Source: Pseudonocardia abyssalis
GTDB lineage: Bacteria > Actinomycetota > Actinomycetes > Mycobacteriales > Pseudonocardiaceae
Assembly (NCBI RefSeq): GCF_019263705.2
Contig: NZ_JADQDK010000001.1
Span: forward strand, 4,278,001 to 4,342,000
Length of the DNA: 64,000 bases
Direction: 5' to 3'
Part shown: positions 8,304-16,293 of the stretch, in pieces
How the letters are laid out: each line of letters begins with the position of its first letter
Position numbering within the stretch: the stretch's first letter is position 1
The notes under the pieces: generated by a model
What the model was told of the DNA's origin: nothing
The model's input: only the letters and a program-made list of their open reading frames with translations
The model's database searches: none
Position numbers and translations under genes: made by a program

Positions 8304-9295
8304 GTGCCGGGTCTCCCCCGGCCGACGTCGCTGCACCCGACGGCGTCCCTGCCTCCGGCGTCCGGCCGGCCGATCGGCCGCACCCCGCCGGGCCGGCCGT
8401 CGCCGGCCCGGCGGAACGGGTACGACAGGCGTTCGCGGACGCGGGCGTCGAGGGCCGGCTGCACGCCGTCGGCCTGCACCGGAACCGCCCCCGGGAGGTC
8501 GCGGTCGACGCCGACGAGCCGGTCGTCATGGCGTCGGTCTACAAGCTGCCATTGCTGGTCGCGTTCGCCCGCCTCGTCGACGACGGGGGTCTGGACCCGA
8601 CCGAGCCCGTCACCGTCCCGGCCACCCGCCGCACACCCGGCCCCACCGGCCTGTCCGCGCTGCGCGACGCGGTGACCACGACCTGGCGCGACCTGATGAC
8701 CCTCACCATCACGCACTCGGACAACACCGCGGCCGACGTCGTGCTCGCCCGCGTCGGGCTCGACCGGGTGAACGCGATGCTGGACGCGTTCGGCCTGCAC
8801 GACACGCGCGTGCTCAGCGGCACCGACGACGTGCAGCACGAACTGCGCGAGCAGACCGGCTCCCGTGACGTCGCGGAGGCGTTCGCCGCGCTGGCCCGCG
8901 ACGACGGCACCGGCGACGTCGCCGCCTACGACCCCGCCCTCACCAGTGCCAGCACCGCCCGTGACACGACCCGCCTGCTCACGATGGTCTGGGACGACAC
9001 CGCAGCCTCGCCGGACGGGTGCCGCTTCGCCCGCGACCTCCTCGGCGCCCAGATCTGGACCCACCGCCTCCGGTCCGGCTTCCCCCGCGGCGCCCGGGTG
9101 GCGGGCAAGACCGGGACGATCGGCGCCGTGCGCAACGAGGTCGGCGTGGTGACGTTCGACGGCGAGCACCCCGTCGCCGTCGCGGTGTTCACGCGAGCCG
9201 CACGCGCCGACCCGATCCTCCCCCGCGCCGACGCCGTGATCGGCGAGGCGGCCCGCATCGCGGTGACCGAGCTGCGGTCCGGCCGCGTGGAGTAG
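8300..9295 (+). CDS. Serine hydrolase of the class A beta-lactamase fold, atypical
   Basis: 331 aa. The motifs SVYK (Ser-x-x-Lys), HSDN and KTGTIG match the beta-lactamase/transpeptidase fold. The Glu166-x-x-x-Asn170 motif of true class A enzymes is not evident: the corresponding stretch reads DDVQHELREQTGS. There is no signal peptide; the N-terminus is a Pro/Ala-rich tail. It may be a beta-lactamase-related hydrolase or a penicillin-binding cytosolic protein rather than an efficient lactamase. Start: GTG 8300 overlapping the lysR stop (GTGA), hence cotranscribed. Confidence 0.75.
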   Translation: MSAGSPPADVAAPDGVPASGVRPADRPHPAGPAVAGPAERVRQAFADAGVEGRLHAVGLHRNRPREVAVDADEPVVMASVYKLPLLVAFARLVDDGGLDPTEPVTVPATRRTPGPTGLSALRDAVTTTWRDLMTLTITHSDNTAADVVLARVGLDRVNAMLDAFGLHDTRVLSGTDDVQHELREQTGSRDVAEAFAALARDDGTGDVAAYDPALTSASTARDTTRLLTMVWDDTAASPDGCRFARDLLGAQIWTHRLRSGFPRGARVAGKTGTIGAVRNEVGVVTFDGEHPVAVAVFTRAARADPILPRADAVIGEAARIAVTELRSGRVE

Positions 9296-9358
9296 CCGGC
9301 CGACCGCCCGGGGCGCGACGCGCTCACCTCGTCGCCCTGCGATCCGCGGGCGCGCCGG

Positions 9359-10351
9359 TCAGTCGGGTCCGGCCGCACGTCGCCGGAGCAGGAACGTCGC
9401 CGTGTGCGCCACCCCGGCGTCGGGATCGTCCAGGAGGCCGGTCAGCGTCGCCCGCGCCCGCCGTCCGGGGATCTCCGCGAGCGCGCCGGCCAGCCGGCGG
9501 CGGGCCGGGCCGGTGGCGCCCGGGAGCTCGGCGGCGATCGCGGCGGCGATCGCGTCCGCCCGGCCGTGATGGGAGGCGAGCGCGGTGAGGACGTCCGCTG
9601 CGTCCACGTCGTCACGACCCTCGACGACGAGGGTGACGAGCACGGGGACGGTGTCCGCCTCGCCGCGCGCGCCGCGGGCGAGCGCGATCCGCCCCCTCAC
9701 CAGCGGGTCGGAATGCCCGGACGCCTCGCCCAGCACGGCGAGGGCCTGCGGCGAACCGATCTTCACCAGGGCCGCCAGCGCACGGTGCCGCCGACCCGCG
9801 TCGACCGAGTCCAGGGCGGCCGCCAGTGCCGGGACCGCGCCGTCGCCGGTCCGGGCGAGGGCCCAGTCGAGCGCCCCGGCGACGTGGGGGTCCGGCTCGT
9901 TCAACGCCGCCTCGGCGAGGCTCGCGGCATCGCCGGTGAGCGACAGGGCGAACCGCTGACGGGCCGAGGGGTCACCGACGTCGAGCCCTCGCACCAGCTC
10001 GACGGTCCGCAGCACGTCGGACCACGCGGCCGGATCGCTCGCCTGCACCCGGCCGAGCCGGCGGAGCAGCTCCTCCTCACGGGCGATCCGGTCACGCGTG
10101 CGGACGACGAGCTCCTCGACCATCGCGGCCGGGCTGAACGAGAGGTCCCCGAGCACGTCCGCGACGTCCTGCAGGCTCAGCCCCAACGAGCGCAGACCCT
10201 CCACGTGGAACAGGCGACGGACGTCCTCGTCGGAGTACTGCCGGTACCCGCCCAGCGTGCGCCCGGTCGGCGACACCAGCCCGATCGAGTCGTAGTGGCG
10301 GAGCATCCGGGCACTGATCCCGGACCGCGCGGCGACCTCCCCGATCAGCAT
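9359..10351 (-). CDS. MerR-family regulator with C-terminal HEAT repeats
   Basis: 330 aa. The N-terminal MerR winged helix is complete (residues 1-70; MLIGEVAARSGISARMLRHYDSIGLVSP, then GGYRQYSDEDVRRLFHVEGLRSLGLSL), followed by the dimerisation helix. Instead of a short effector domain there is about 200 residues of HEAT-like helical repeats (for example ALDWALARTGDGAVPALAAAL, RHRALAALVKIGSPQALAVLG, LVRGRIALARGARGEADTVPVLVTL). HEAT repeats usually bind proteins or nucleic acid, so the inducer may be macromolecular. ATG 10351 lies inside the end of the upstream HEAT gene (7-bp overlap): one transcript. Confidence 0.82.
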   Translation of the reverse strand: MLIGEVAARSGISARMLRHYDSIGLVSPTGRTLGGYRQYSDEDVRRLFHVEGLRSLGLSLQDVADVLGDLSFSPAAMVEELVVRTRDRIAREEELLRRLGRVQASDPAAWSDVLRTVELVRGLDVGDPSARQRFALSLTGDAASLAEAALNEPDPHVAGALDWALARTGDGAVPALAAALDSVDAGRRHRALAALVKIGSPQALAVLGEASGHSDPLVRGRIALARGARGEADTVPVLVTLVVEGRDDVDAADVLTALASHHGRADAIAAAIAAELPGATGPARRRLAGALAEIPGRRARATLTGLLDDPDAGVAHTATFLLRRRAAGPD

Positions 10352-10890
10352 CCCAGCATCCGCTCGGTCGCTGCCGCGTGCGCACGAACTTCCGGGTCCC
10401 GGCTGGTCATCGCCCGCCGGACGACGGGCAGGGCCACCTCCCCGAGCTCGACGAACGCGCGGCTCAGGCTCCGCCGCACCTCCCGACCCCCGCGCCCGAA
10501 CTGCGTGGACAGGATCTCGGCGAGACCGGGCCCGCCACCGTCGGGCACGAGGCCGACCGCGGTGCGCCACGCCGTGCGGGCGACCTCGTCGTCGTCATCG
10601 GTCAGGAGCTCGACGGTGATCGCCGGCCACGCACCGACGTCGCCGATCTTCGACAGGGTGTGCAGGGCCTGGCTCCGCGCCTGCGGGAGGTCCGACCGGA
10701 GCGCGGCCACCAGCCGCGGCACCACGAGAGCGGGGTCGTGCCGGGTGAGCGCCCAGGTCAGCATGTCGCGGACGAAGAAGTCGGACTCGACCGCGCACCG
10801 CGCGACCAGCCCGTCGATCTGCCCGGGCGCAGGGCTCGTCCCCGCCCGGAGCGCCGCCTGCAACCGTCCCGACGCACGTCCGTCGACCAT
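10345..10890 (-). CDS. HEAT-repeat protein, partner of the HEAT-MerR regulator
   Basis: 181 aa, entirely alpha-helical HEAT-type repeats (FFVRDMLTWALTRHDPALVVPRLVAAL, QARSQALHTLSKIGDVGAWPAI, EVARTAWRTAVGLVPDG, EVRRSLSRAFVELGEVALPVVRRAM). No enzymatic motif. ATG 10890 is preceded by GGAGGTGG at good spacing, which beats the GTG at 10905. It is the first gene behind the MerR-type promoter and overlaps the regulator gene, so the two likely work together. No ligand or target can be named. Confidence 0.75.
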   Translation of the reverse strand: MVDGRASGRLQAALRAGTSPAPGQIDGLVARCAVESDFFVRDMLTWALTRHDPALVVPRLVAALRSDLPQARSQALHTLSKIGDVGAWPAITVELLTDDDDEVARTAWRTAVGLVPDGGGPGLAEILSTQFGRGGREVRRSLSRAFVELGEVALPVVRRAMTSRDPEVRAHAAATERMLGC

Positions 10891-10910
10891 CCCGACCACC
10901 TCCACCCCCG

Positions 10911-10941
10911 ATCACAGACCCTGTCACGGTGTGAAGGTCAA
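10911..10941 (-). promoter_or_regulatory. MerR-type promoter with 19-bp spacer
   Basis: On the minus strand a -35 TTGACC (10936-10941) and -10 TGTGAT (10911-10916) are separated by exactly 19 bp, the over-long spacing that MerR proteins correct by DNA distortion. The spacer holds a dyad GACC..GGTC (outer arms 10917-10920 and 10936-10939, 8 of 11 positions symmetric). It lies 20 bp upstream of the HEAT gene start, pointing to autoregulation. Confidence 0.72.
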
Positions 10942-10991
10942 GCCGGTGGTGCGGCGGGGACACCGACGCGGCCCGGGTACTCTGCGCGGGC

Positions 10992-11064
10992 GCCCTCGTA
11001 GCTCAGGGGATAGAGCACCGCTCTCCTAAAGCGGGTGCCGCAGGTTCGAATCCTGCCGGGGGCA
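10992..11064 (+). tRNA. tRNA-Arg (anticodon CCU)
   Basis: 73-nt cloverleaf: acceptor strand GCCCTCG pairs with CGGGGGC (one G-U pair), discriminator A. The D arm contains GCTCAGGGGATAGAGC, the anticodon loop CTCCTAA gives CCU, and the T arm is GCAGG-TTCGAAT-CCTGC. The CCA end is not encoded. The 3' half from the anticodon loop is the attachment site of the integrated element downstream. Confidence 0.95.
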
Positions 11065-11065
11065 C
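11023..11065 (+). repeat. attL: tRNA-Arg 3' half, 43-bp direct repeat
   Basis: Runs from the anticodon loop (CTCCTAAAGCGGG) through the T arm to the discriminator and one following C. Identical over 43 bp to 33877-33919, and 40 of 43 bp identical to 48023-48065. The tRNA is left intact. Confidence 0.93.
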
Positions 11066-11103
11066 GCAGATCAGGGCCTTACGCTGCTGGTCAGGCCGCT
11101 CAA

Positions 11104-11123
11104 CGTGGAGCTATACGTGGAGC
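11104..11123. repeat. Integrase arm-type sites, left end
   Basis: CGTGGAGC at 11104-11111 and again at 11116-11123, start-to-start 12 bp, between att and the integrase start. The same 12-bp-spaced pair occurs at the right end (33762, 33774), so these are likely integrase arm-binding sites. Confidence 0.65.
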
Positions 11124-11143
11124 GAGCCTGCTACCGTCGCTCC

Positions 11144-12667
11144 ATGCCGGGGTCCTCGAAGCGTCAGCGGGGCGAGATCGAGAAGCTGCCCAGCGGCTCG
11201 CTGCGGGTCCGCGTCTACGCCGGCCTCGACGCGCTGAGCGGCAAGCGCAACTACCTCGTCGAGACCGTGCCCGCCGGGCCGAAGGCCGCTGCGGAGGCCG
11301 AGAAAGTCCGGCGCCGGCTCGTGCACCAGGTCGACGAGCGCCGCAACCCGCGCACGAAGGCGACGGTCAACCAGCTCATGGACCGCTACCTGGAGCTGCT
11401 CGACGTCGAGGAGACCACCCTCGACCGCTACGAGCAGACGATCCGGGTGCACATCCGCCCGCTCCTCGGGCACATCCCCCTCGCGAAGCTCGACGGCGAG
11501 ACGCTCGACAACCACCAGGCGATCCTCCGCCGGTGCCGGGCGCACTGCGACGGCCGGCCGTTCGTCGAGCACGCCGTCGATGGCCCGCACGACTGCTTGG
11601 AGAAGTGCCGGCTGCACGTCTGCCGGCCGCTGGCGACGTCGACGATCCGCAAGGTGCATTTCTGCCTCAGCGGAGCCCTCGCCCGCGCCGTCCGCTGGCG
11701 CTGGATCACGGTTAACCCTCTCGACCAGGCCGAGCCGCCCCGCGGCGGCCGCTCTGATCCCAGCCCGCCGACGGCCGACCAGGCAGCCGCAATTCTCAAC
11801 GCCGCGTTTCCGGACGTGATGTGGGGCTGCCTGCTCTGGCTCGCCATGACAACCGGCGCCCGCCGCGGCGAGCTGTGTGCGATGCGCTGGGGCCTGCTCG
11901 ACCTGGACCGCGCCGTCCTGACGATCCGCTCCAGCATCGCCCAACAGGGCACCCGAACCTGGGAAAAGGACACCAAGACCCACCAGCAGCGCAGAATCGC
12001 TCTCGACAATGACACGGTGGCCCTGCTGGGTTCCTACCGAGAGCGGTGCGGGGAGAACGCGACTGCCGTCGGAACAACGCTTGCGCTCGGCGGGCGACTC
12101 TTCTCGGCATCGGTCGACCACAGCACGTGGCTGCGGCCATCGTCTGTCTCGAACCGCTACGCGCGGATGTGCCGTCGGCTTGGCTACGACATGAACCTGC
12201 ACCAGCTACGCCACTACTCAGCGACAGAGCTAATCGCAGCCGGCGTAGATGCGCGAACCGTGGCGGGCCGCCTTGGTCACGGCGGCGGAGGGTCGACCAC
12301 ACTTCGGGCATATACGGCATGGGTTGCCGAGGCTGACCAACGTGCCATGAAATCGTCGAGCGTCCGAATGCCTCCGCCACCCATCCAGCTCAGTAACCGC
12401 GAGTTCGACAGACAAGAAGTCAACTCAAAAGTTTCAGGACCGTACAGCGTAATCGCCTCGGACCTCCGAGCGGCAATCAGGTGTGGAGCAATCGCTACCG
12501 GCGAACCGCTGCCTACAATTTCCGCACTCATGAACCAGTACAACGTCTCAGCTGGAACAGCTCACCGCGCCATCTCGAGCCTACGAGACGACGGCTTGAT
12601 TGTAACGAAGAGAGGTCAGCGATCGATAGTGCTGACAGATCGAAGCCACCGGTCATGTGTCGACTAG
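11144..12667 (+). CDS. int: Tyrosine site-specific integrase with C-terminal GntR-like domain
   Basis: 507 aa. After an N-terminal AP2-like arm-binding region and a SAM-like core-binding domain with an unusual Cys/His-rich insertion (CRAHCDGRP, then HDCLEKCRLHVC), the catalytic domain has Arg in TGARRGELCAMRW (near residue 240), HQLRH (near 352), GRLGHGGG, and the nucleophile Tyr in TTLRAYTAW. About 75 further residues form a GntR-type winged helix (YSVIASDLRAAIRCGAIATGE, NVSAGTAHRAISSLRDDGLIVTKRG). ATG 11144 is chosen over 11105 because the arm sites lie upstream. Base composition falls towards AT in the last third, matching the cargo genes behind it. Confidence 0.92.
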   Translation: MPGSSKRQRGEIEKLPSGSLRVRVYAGLDALSGKRNYLVETVPAGPKAAAEAEKVRRRLVHQVDERRNPRTKATVNQLMDRYLELLDVEETTLDRYEQTIRVHIRPLLGHIPLAKLDGETLDNHQAILRRCRAHCDGRPFVEHAVDGPHDCLEKCRLHVCRPLATSTIRKVHFCLSGALARAVRWRWITVNPLDQAEPPRGGRSDPSPPTADQAAAILNAAFPDVMWGCLLWLAMTTGARRGELCAMRWGLLDLDRAVLTIRSSIAQQGTRTWEKDTKTHQQRRIALDNDTVALLGSYRERCGENATAVGTTLALGGRLFSASVDHSTWLRPSSVSNRYARMCRRLGYDMNLHQLRHYSATELIAAGVDARTVAGRLGHGGGGSTTLRAYTAWVAEADQRAMKSSSVRMPPPPIQLSNREFDRQEVNSKVSGPYSVIASDLRAAIRCGAIATGEPLPTISALMNQYNVSAGTAHRAISSLRDDGLIVTKRGQRSIVLTDRSHRSCVD

Positions 12668-12737
12668 AGAAGTTGCTCGAACGGCGCACTAAAGAACTAG
12701 CAGGCGGCAATCGCCAAGGCAGGACTCAAGTAGAAAT

Positions 12738-13985
12738 ATGCCAGAACAATTAAGTAGCGACTTGGAACTCTGCAGGGTCGCTCACGTATCCAGCGATGGC
12801 CTAACCGCACAACTTGAGATCCTGCGAAACTCAGTCTGGGCAACCCTCAGGTCATCCACGCCCCTCAGCCTAGAAGAGGGGACGATGGTACTCATCGACC
12901 CCGACGCCAGCAACGGCGAGGAAGTATGGAGGAAAGCGCCCGAGAGCCTGCGCATGGATCAGCAACTGGTGGGAAACGTCCGCTTCCTGAACGAAGAGCT
13001 CACGGTTGTTGAGGTTGGTGGCCGTCAGATAGCAATTCCCACCAATGAAACCTTCGAATACTCTGTGGATCATTCAGTCACGTTTTCGGAGAGATTTGGA
13101 ATAACGGCGGTTCTCACCAAGGAGCCCATAGCCTCTGTAGATCCGCTCGGCGAAGATTCGGTCGATATTTCGACTTATGCGGTTGACCCTCCTAACCCAC
13201 CACTCAAGTTCGCGGATTTCGGCGGATCGGCAGAGATTGTCGAGCGCGCCCGACAACTCGTAGAGCTCCCTCTTGAACGCGCCACCGAGCTAGCCACCAT
13301 CAACGCCAAACCAATTCAGGGCGTGATCTTTAGTGGCCCTCCAGGAACAGGGAAGACGCTGCTAGCACGCATCATTGCCTGCCAAGCCCAGGTTCCGTTG
13401 TACGTAATCAACGGGGGCCAGATCGCCAGCAAGTGGTGGGGCCAAAGCGAGCGCGTTCTCCGGCGAATCTTCGACACTGCGGCCGCGGATAAGCGAGCGA
13501 TCATCGTCATTGACGAGATTGACACCATTGGCGGGCAGCGGCAGGACGGAATGCACGAAGGTTCGTCGCGACTAGTAACTCAACTGTTGACACTCATGGA
13601 TGGATTTCAGCAAAGTCGCGGCGTGGTGGTGATAGGCACGACTAACCGGGTGGACAGCATTGATTCGGCCCTCAGGCGCCCCGGCCGATTTGACTGGGAG
13701 ATCGAGTTCCGCTTACCAGATGTACTAGAACGAAGGCTGATCCTCGTCAGCTCAAGCCGTGACGTTCGCATGATGGACGATATTGATCACTTTGAGATCG
13801 CTGCGGAGACCGAGGGGTGGTCTCCGGCGGACTTAGCGTCCATATGGTCCGAAGCTTCCTACGTCGCAGCCGCGGATGCGCGTAGCGCTATTGCCCAAGA
13901 AGACTATCAAGAAGGCTACCGACGGGCCGCAGCTCAAAAGGCCGTACGAAACAGAACACGTACTACGGGAGAGTCCCCGGCATGA
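12738..13985 (+). CDS. AAA+ ATPase, proteasomal/Cdc48-like type
   Basis: 415 aa. About 150 N-terminal residues look like two small beta domains, similar in placement to the OB domains of ARC/PAN-type ATPases. A classical AAA module follows: FADFGG entry motif, Walker A SGPPGTGKT (near 200), pore-loop region ASKWWGQSE, Walker B IIVIDEIDTIGG (near 255), sensor-1 IGTTNRVDSID and arginine fingers LRRPGRFD. This indicates a hexameric unfoldase or remodelling motor. It is clearly AT-richer than the transfer genes, and its stop overlaps the next gene's ATG (ATGA), so the two proteins are produced together. Linkage to defence is inferred from position in a mobile element beside a type I R-M system. 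Confidence 0.85.
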   Translation: MPEQLSSDLELCRVAHVSSDGLTAQLEILRNSVWATLRSSTPLSLEEGTMVLIDPDASNGEEVWRKAPESLRMDQQLVGNVRFLNEELTVVEVGGRQIAIPTNETFEYSVDHSVTFSERFGITAVLTKEPIASVDPLGEDSVDISTYAVDPPNPPLKFADFGGSAEIVERARQLVELPLERATELATINAKPIQGVIFSGPPGTGKTLLARIIACQAQVPLYVINGGQIASKWWGQSERVLRRIFDTAAADKRAIIVIDEIDTIGGQRQDGMHEGSSRLVTQLLTLMDGFQQSRGVVVIGTTNRVDSIDSALRRPGRFDWEIEFRLPDVLERRLILVSSSRDVRMMDDIDHFEIAAETEGWSPADLASIWSEASYVAAADARSAIAQEDYQEGYRRAAAQKAVRNRTRTTGESPA

Positions 13986-15376
13986 GGCGAGCATTCCGCT
14001 ACTTGCGCAACCGGTACCGGCTGATCCGACGCTGGTGGACTGCCCAGCTTCGCCAGCATCCCCTTCGCGAGTTTGTGTATCTTGATGAGATCAGCGTCTT
14101 CTCGTTGATCTCCTCGCGACTAGGGCCGATAGCGAGTGAAATCACCGAAACTGCACTTGCCACGGTGAGCGCTGAGTCGAGCGCAGACGTTGAATTGGAC
14201 TTGAAGCCGATCAAGGCTAAAGGCGGCAGCAAACGCGCAAAGTCAACGAGCAGTGAGACCCAAGTACTTAGGAAAGCGACGATTCAATCGACATTTCGCG
14301 AATTGTACGAGTTCCAGCGTGAGTCATTCCGTATAGCAGTGGTCGGGGCGTCGGCAACTGCACCCACGATCTCGTCAACGACAGACTTGGCGCGCGACGC
14401 AGGTTCGACAAGCTTCTCCGGCTGGGTCATCGATCCCCGGAAGCTCGAACGCGGCGATCTCGTTGAAATGAAGCTCAGCCTGGAAGCGGACCCCGCATAT
14501 CTCGTAAGCAGCAATATCGGCGCGATAGCAGACATCGTTGATGACGGCGGTGGGCTAATTCCCGGTTCGAATAGCCCGCAGATGGCTCAGATCGTCGCCT
14601 TGAATCGAATTCTGGAACGACTGATGGTCGGGCTGGTGCCCCTGCTGTGCCGCGCCACCGAGTACCGGGCTGTGACGATCGACGGGCGTGAACTTCTGGT
14701 CCACGAGAGAATACTATCGCAACTCAGTCCCGGCCACGGCCTCTTGATTCGACCGTTCTACGTAGCCGGCATCACCGAGCTGGGACTATACTGGAAAGAC
14801 GTCCGGAGAATCCTGTTCTCACAAGTCGAATACACCGCGCTATGCAGAATCGAGAATCCTGCAATCCGGGATCGCTGGACATCTGTGAAGCTCGTCGATC
14901 TGATGCGCTCCACGATACCTGACATGGCGGCCGCCATCGAGAATATCGGACCGCAAGTGCTTCAAGTAATGAGTGCAAGTCAGATTGGCGACCCAAACCA
15001 AATTGACGTCCGTACCCGCGAATGCAGATTGCGGGCGCTCAATGCGTACGGGCGAGAACTCCTGCAGCGATCAGCGGTGGCCGTGACCGCTGCCGACGAG
15101 CAGCAGATAGACGCAATTGCGACACGCACTGCAGATGCACTATCGACATATCCAGGGCGCCTCGCTGCTTATAGGGAGATAGCAGACTACGTAAAAGGGC
15201 GTGCTGGCCAAGACGTCGACCCCGCGGATGCTATTCAGATTCGCGGCCGCGTGCTTCGCGACGCTGGCCTCACTCTGGAAGCTGCGCTTCTAGGAGCGCC
15301 GAGCGGGACTACACCTGCCGGCCCGGAGTCTGACCAAAGAATTCTAGAAACCGAAATTGTAGCGCTCTACTGGTGA
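13982..15376 (+). CDS. DUF6414-like protein, partner of the AAA+ ATPase
   Basis: 464 aa, no enzymatic motif I can name. A basic amphipathic start (RAFRYLRNRYRLIRRWW) is followed by REFVYLDEISVFSLISSRLGPIASEITET, which resembles the N-terminal signature I associate with the DUF6414 family. A central region (GWVIDPRKLERGDLVEMKLSLEADP) and a segment with RIEN, then a helical C-terminus, complete it. Roughly 70 residues in, a Lys/Ser-rich linker (KAKGGSKRAKSTSSE) appears. The ATGA overlap with the ATPase and shared low GC make it a two-gene unit. Function unknown; sensor or effector paired to the motor is a hypothesis. Confidence 0.7.
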   Translation: MRRAFRYLRNRYRLIRRWWTAQLRQHPLREFVYLDEISVFSLISSRLGPIASEITETALATVSAESSADVELDLKPIKAKGGSKRAKSTSSETQVLRKATIQSTFRELYEFQRESFRIAVVGASATAPTISSTTDLARDAGSTSFSGWVIDPRKLERGDLVEMKLSLEADPAYLVSSNIGAIADIVDDGGGLIPGSNSPQMAQIVALNRILERLMVGLVPLLCRATEYRAVTIDGRELLVHERILSQLSPGHGLLIRPFYVAGITELGLYWKDVRRILFSQVEYTALCRIENPAIRDRWTSVKLVDLMRSTIPDMAAAIENIGPQVLQVMSASQIGDPNQIDVRTRECRLRALNAYGRELLQRSAVAVTAADEQQIDAIATRTADALSTYPGRLAAYREIADYVKGRAGQDVDPADAIQIRGRVLRDAGLTLEAALLGAPSGTTPAGPESDQRILETEIVALYW

Positions 15377-15464
15377 GAACGCGCGCTGTTCCGCACAGCA
15401 TGACCGAGCTTCCACGGATACCGGCTCCGCCGTCGGTCGGGCGTGCGCAGCAAGGCCGCGCCGG

Positions 15465-15507
15465 CGGTGGGCGGGGCAAGCACGTTCTTCGCTTGCGGCG
15501 CCCACCG
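15465..15507. terminator. Long hairpin in the 296-bp gap after the AAA/DUF6414 unit
   Basis: Outer arms CGGTGGGCG and CGCCCACCG (9 bp) and inner arms GCAAGC and GCTTGC (6 bp), separated by opposed GG/GG, enclose a 9-nt loop. It lies 90 bp after the DUF6414-like gene and has no T-run. A terminator is the simplest reading; a replication or transfer origin structure is possible. The rest of the gap 15377-15672 is GC-rich with smaller dyads and no gene I can support. Confidence 0.5.
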
Positions 15508-15672
15508 GCGGTGTGGCATCCCTCCGGGCGACCGAGCGACGGCGGAGCCTCCCCACCACCTCCCACCGCAACGTTCGTCCCTGGCCGGCTCCGCCGGAGT
15601 GAGGGCCGGGTCCGGGCGGAGCCCGGGTAGTTCGTGCTTCAAATCGTCGGGGGCCGGTCGCATACTCAGGTC

Positions 15673-16272
15673 GTGTCCACGCTGGTTCTGCCGTCGTGGG
15701 TGGTCCCGGATTACGACGCGGTGCGGGAGTGCGAGCGGGTGAGCGTGCGCCTGATCGGGCTCGGGCCCCGCGCGGTGACCGCTCGCGATGCCGGCGTGGC
15801 CGCGGCGCTCGTTTGGCTCACGATCGGCGAGGTGTCGCCGCTGACCCATCGCGCGGTGCCGGGCACGAGTCACGCGGACGGCTCGTGGACTCCGGGCGCG
15901 TCGTGGGAGCTGGTGCGGGCGGAGTCGTGGGTGGCCCTGTCCGTGGCGGCCGGGGCGCCGGCGCCGACAGCGGAGGACTGGCGCCGGCTCGGCGTCGAGC
16001 CGGCGCCTGCTGCCGTCAACGACACGGATTTCGCCTACGGTGTCTGGCGCACGCTCGCGTGGTTGCTCGGCGTGCGGGAGGACTTCCCGGTTTACACCGC
16101 CTGGCACCGGGCCGCAGGCAACCGGCGCGAGCGGCCGCACCTGTACAGGCGGCGGCCCACCGAGCGGGACGCGGCCTGGCGGGCAGCCGAGCAGGCGGCC
16201 CGGGACCAGGCTCGGGCCGACGCTCGGCGCTACTGGGAGCACGTGCGGGCGCGGGTCGACGCCACCGCGTAG
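15673..16272 (+). CDS. Hypothetical protein of the mobile element
   Basis: About 199 aa, not recognised. The protein starts MSTLVLPSWVVPDYDAV if the GTG at 15673 is used (GTG 15634 is an alternative). It is rich in Trp and Arg, with ALVWLTIGEVSPLTHR, a segment SWELVRAESWVALSVAAGAPAP, and a very basic C-terminal helix (AEQAARDQARADARRYWEHVRARV) that could bind DNA. It is convergent with the relaxase gene (21-bp gap) and has the high GC of the transfer genes rather than of the cargo islet. Confidence 0.6.
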   Translation: MSTLVLPSWVVPDYDAVRECERVSVRLIGLGPRAVTARDAGVAAALVWLTIGEVSPLTHRAVPGTSHADGSWTPGASWELVRAESWVALSVAAGAPAPTAEDWRRLGVEPAPAAVNDTDFAYGVWRTLAWLLGVREDFPVYTAWHRAAGNRRERPHLYRRRPTERDAAWRAAEQAARDQARADARRYWEHVRARVDATA

Positions 16273-16293
16273 GCGCCGACCCACGCGCCGGCG

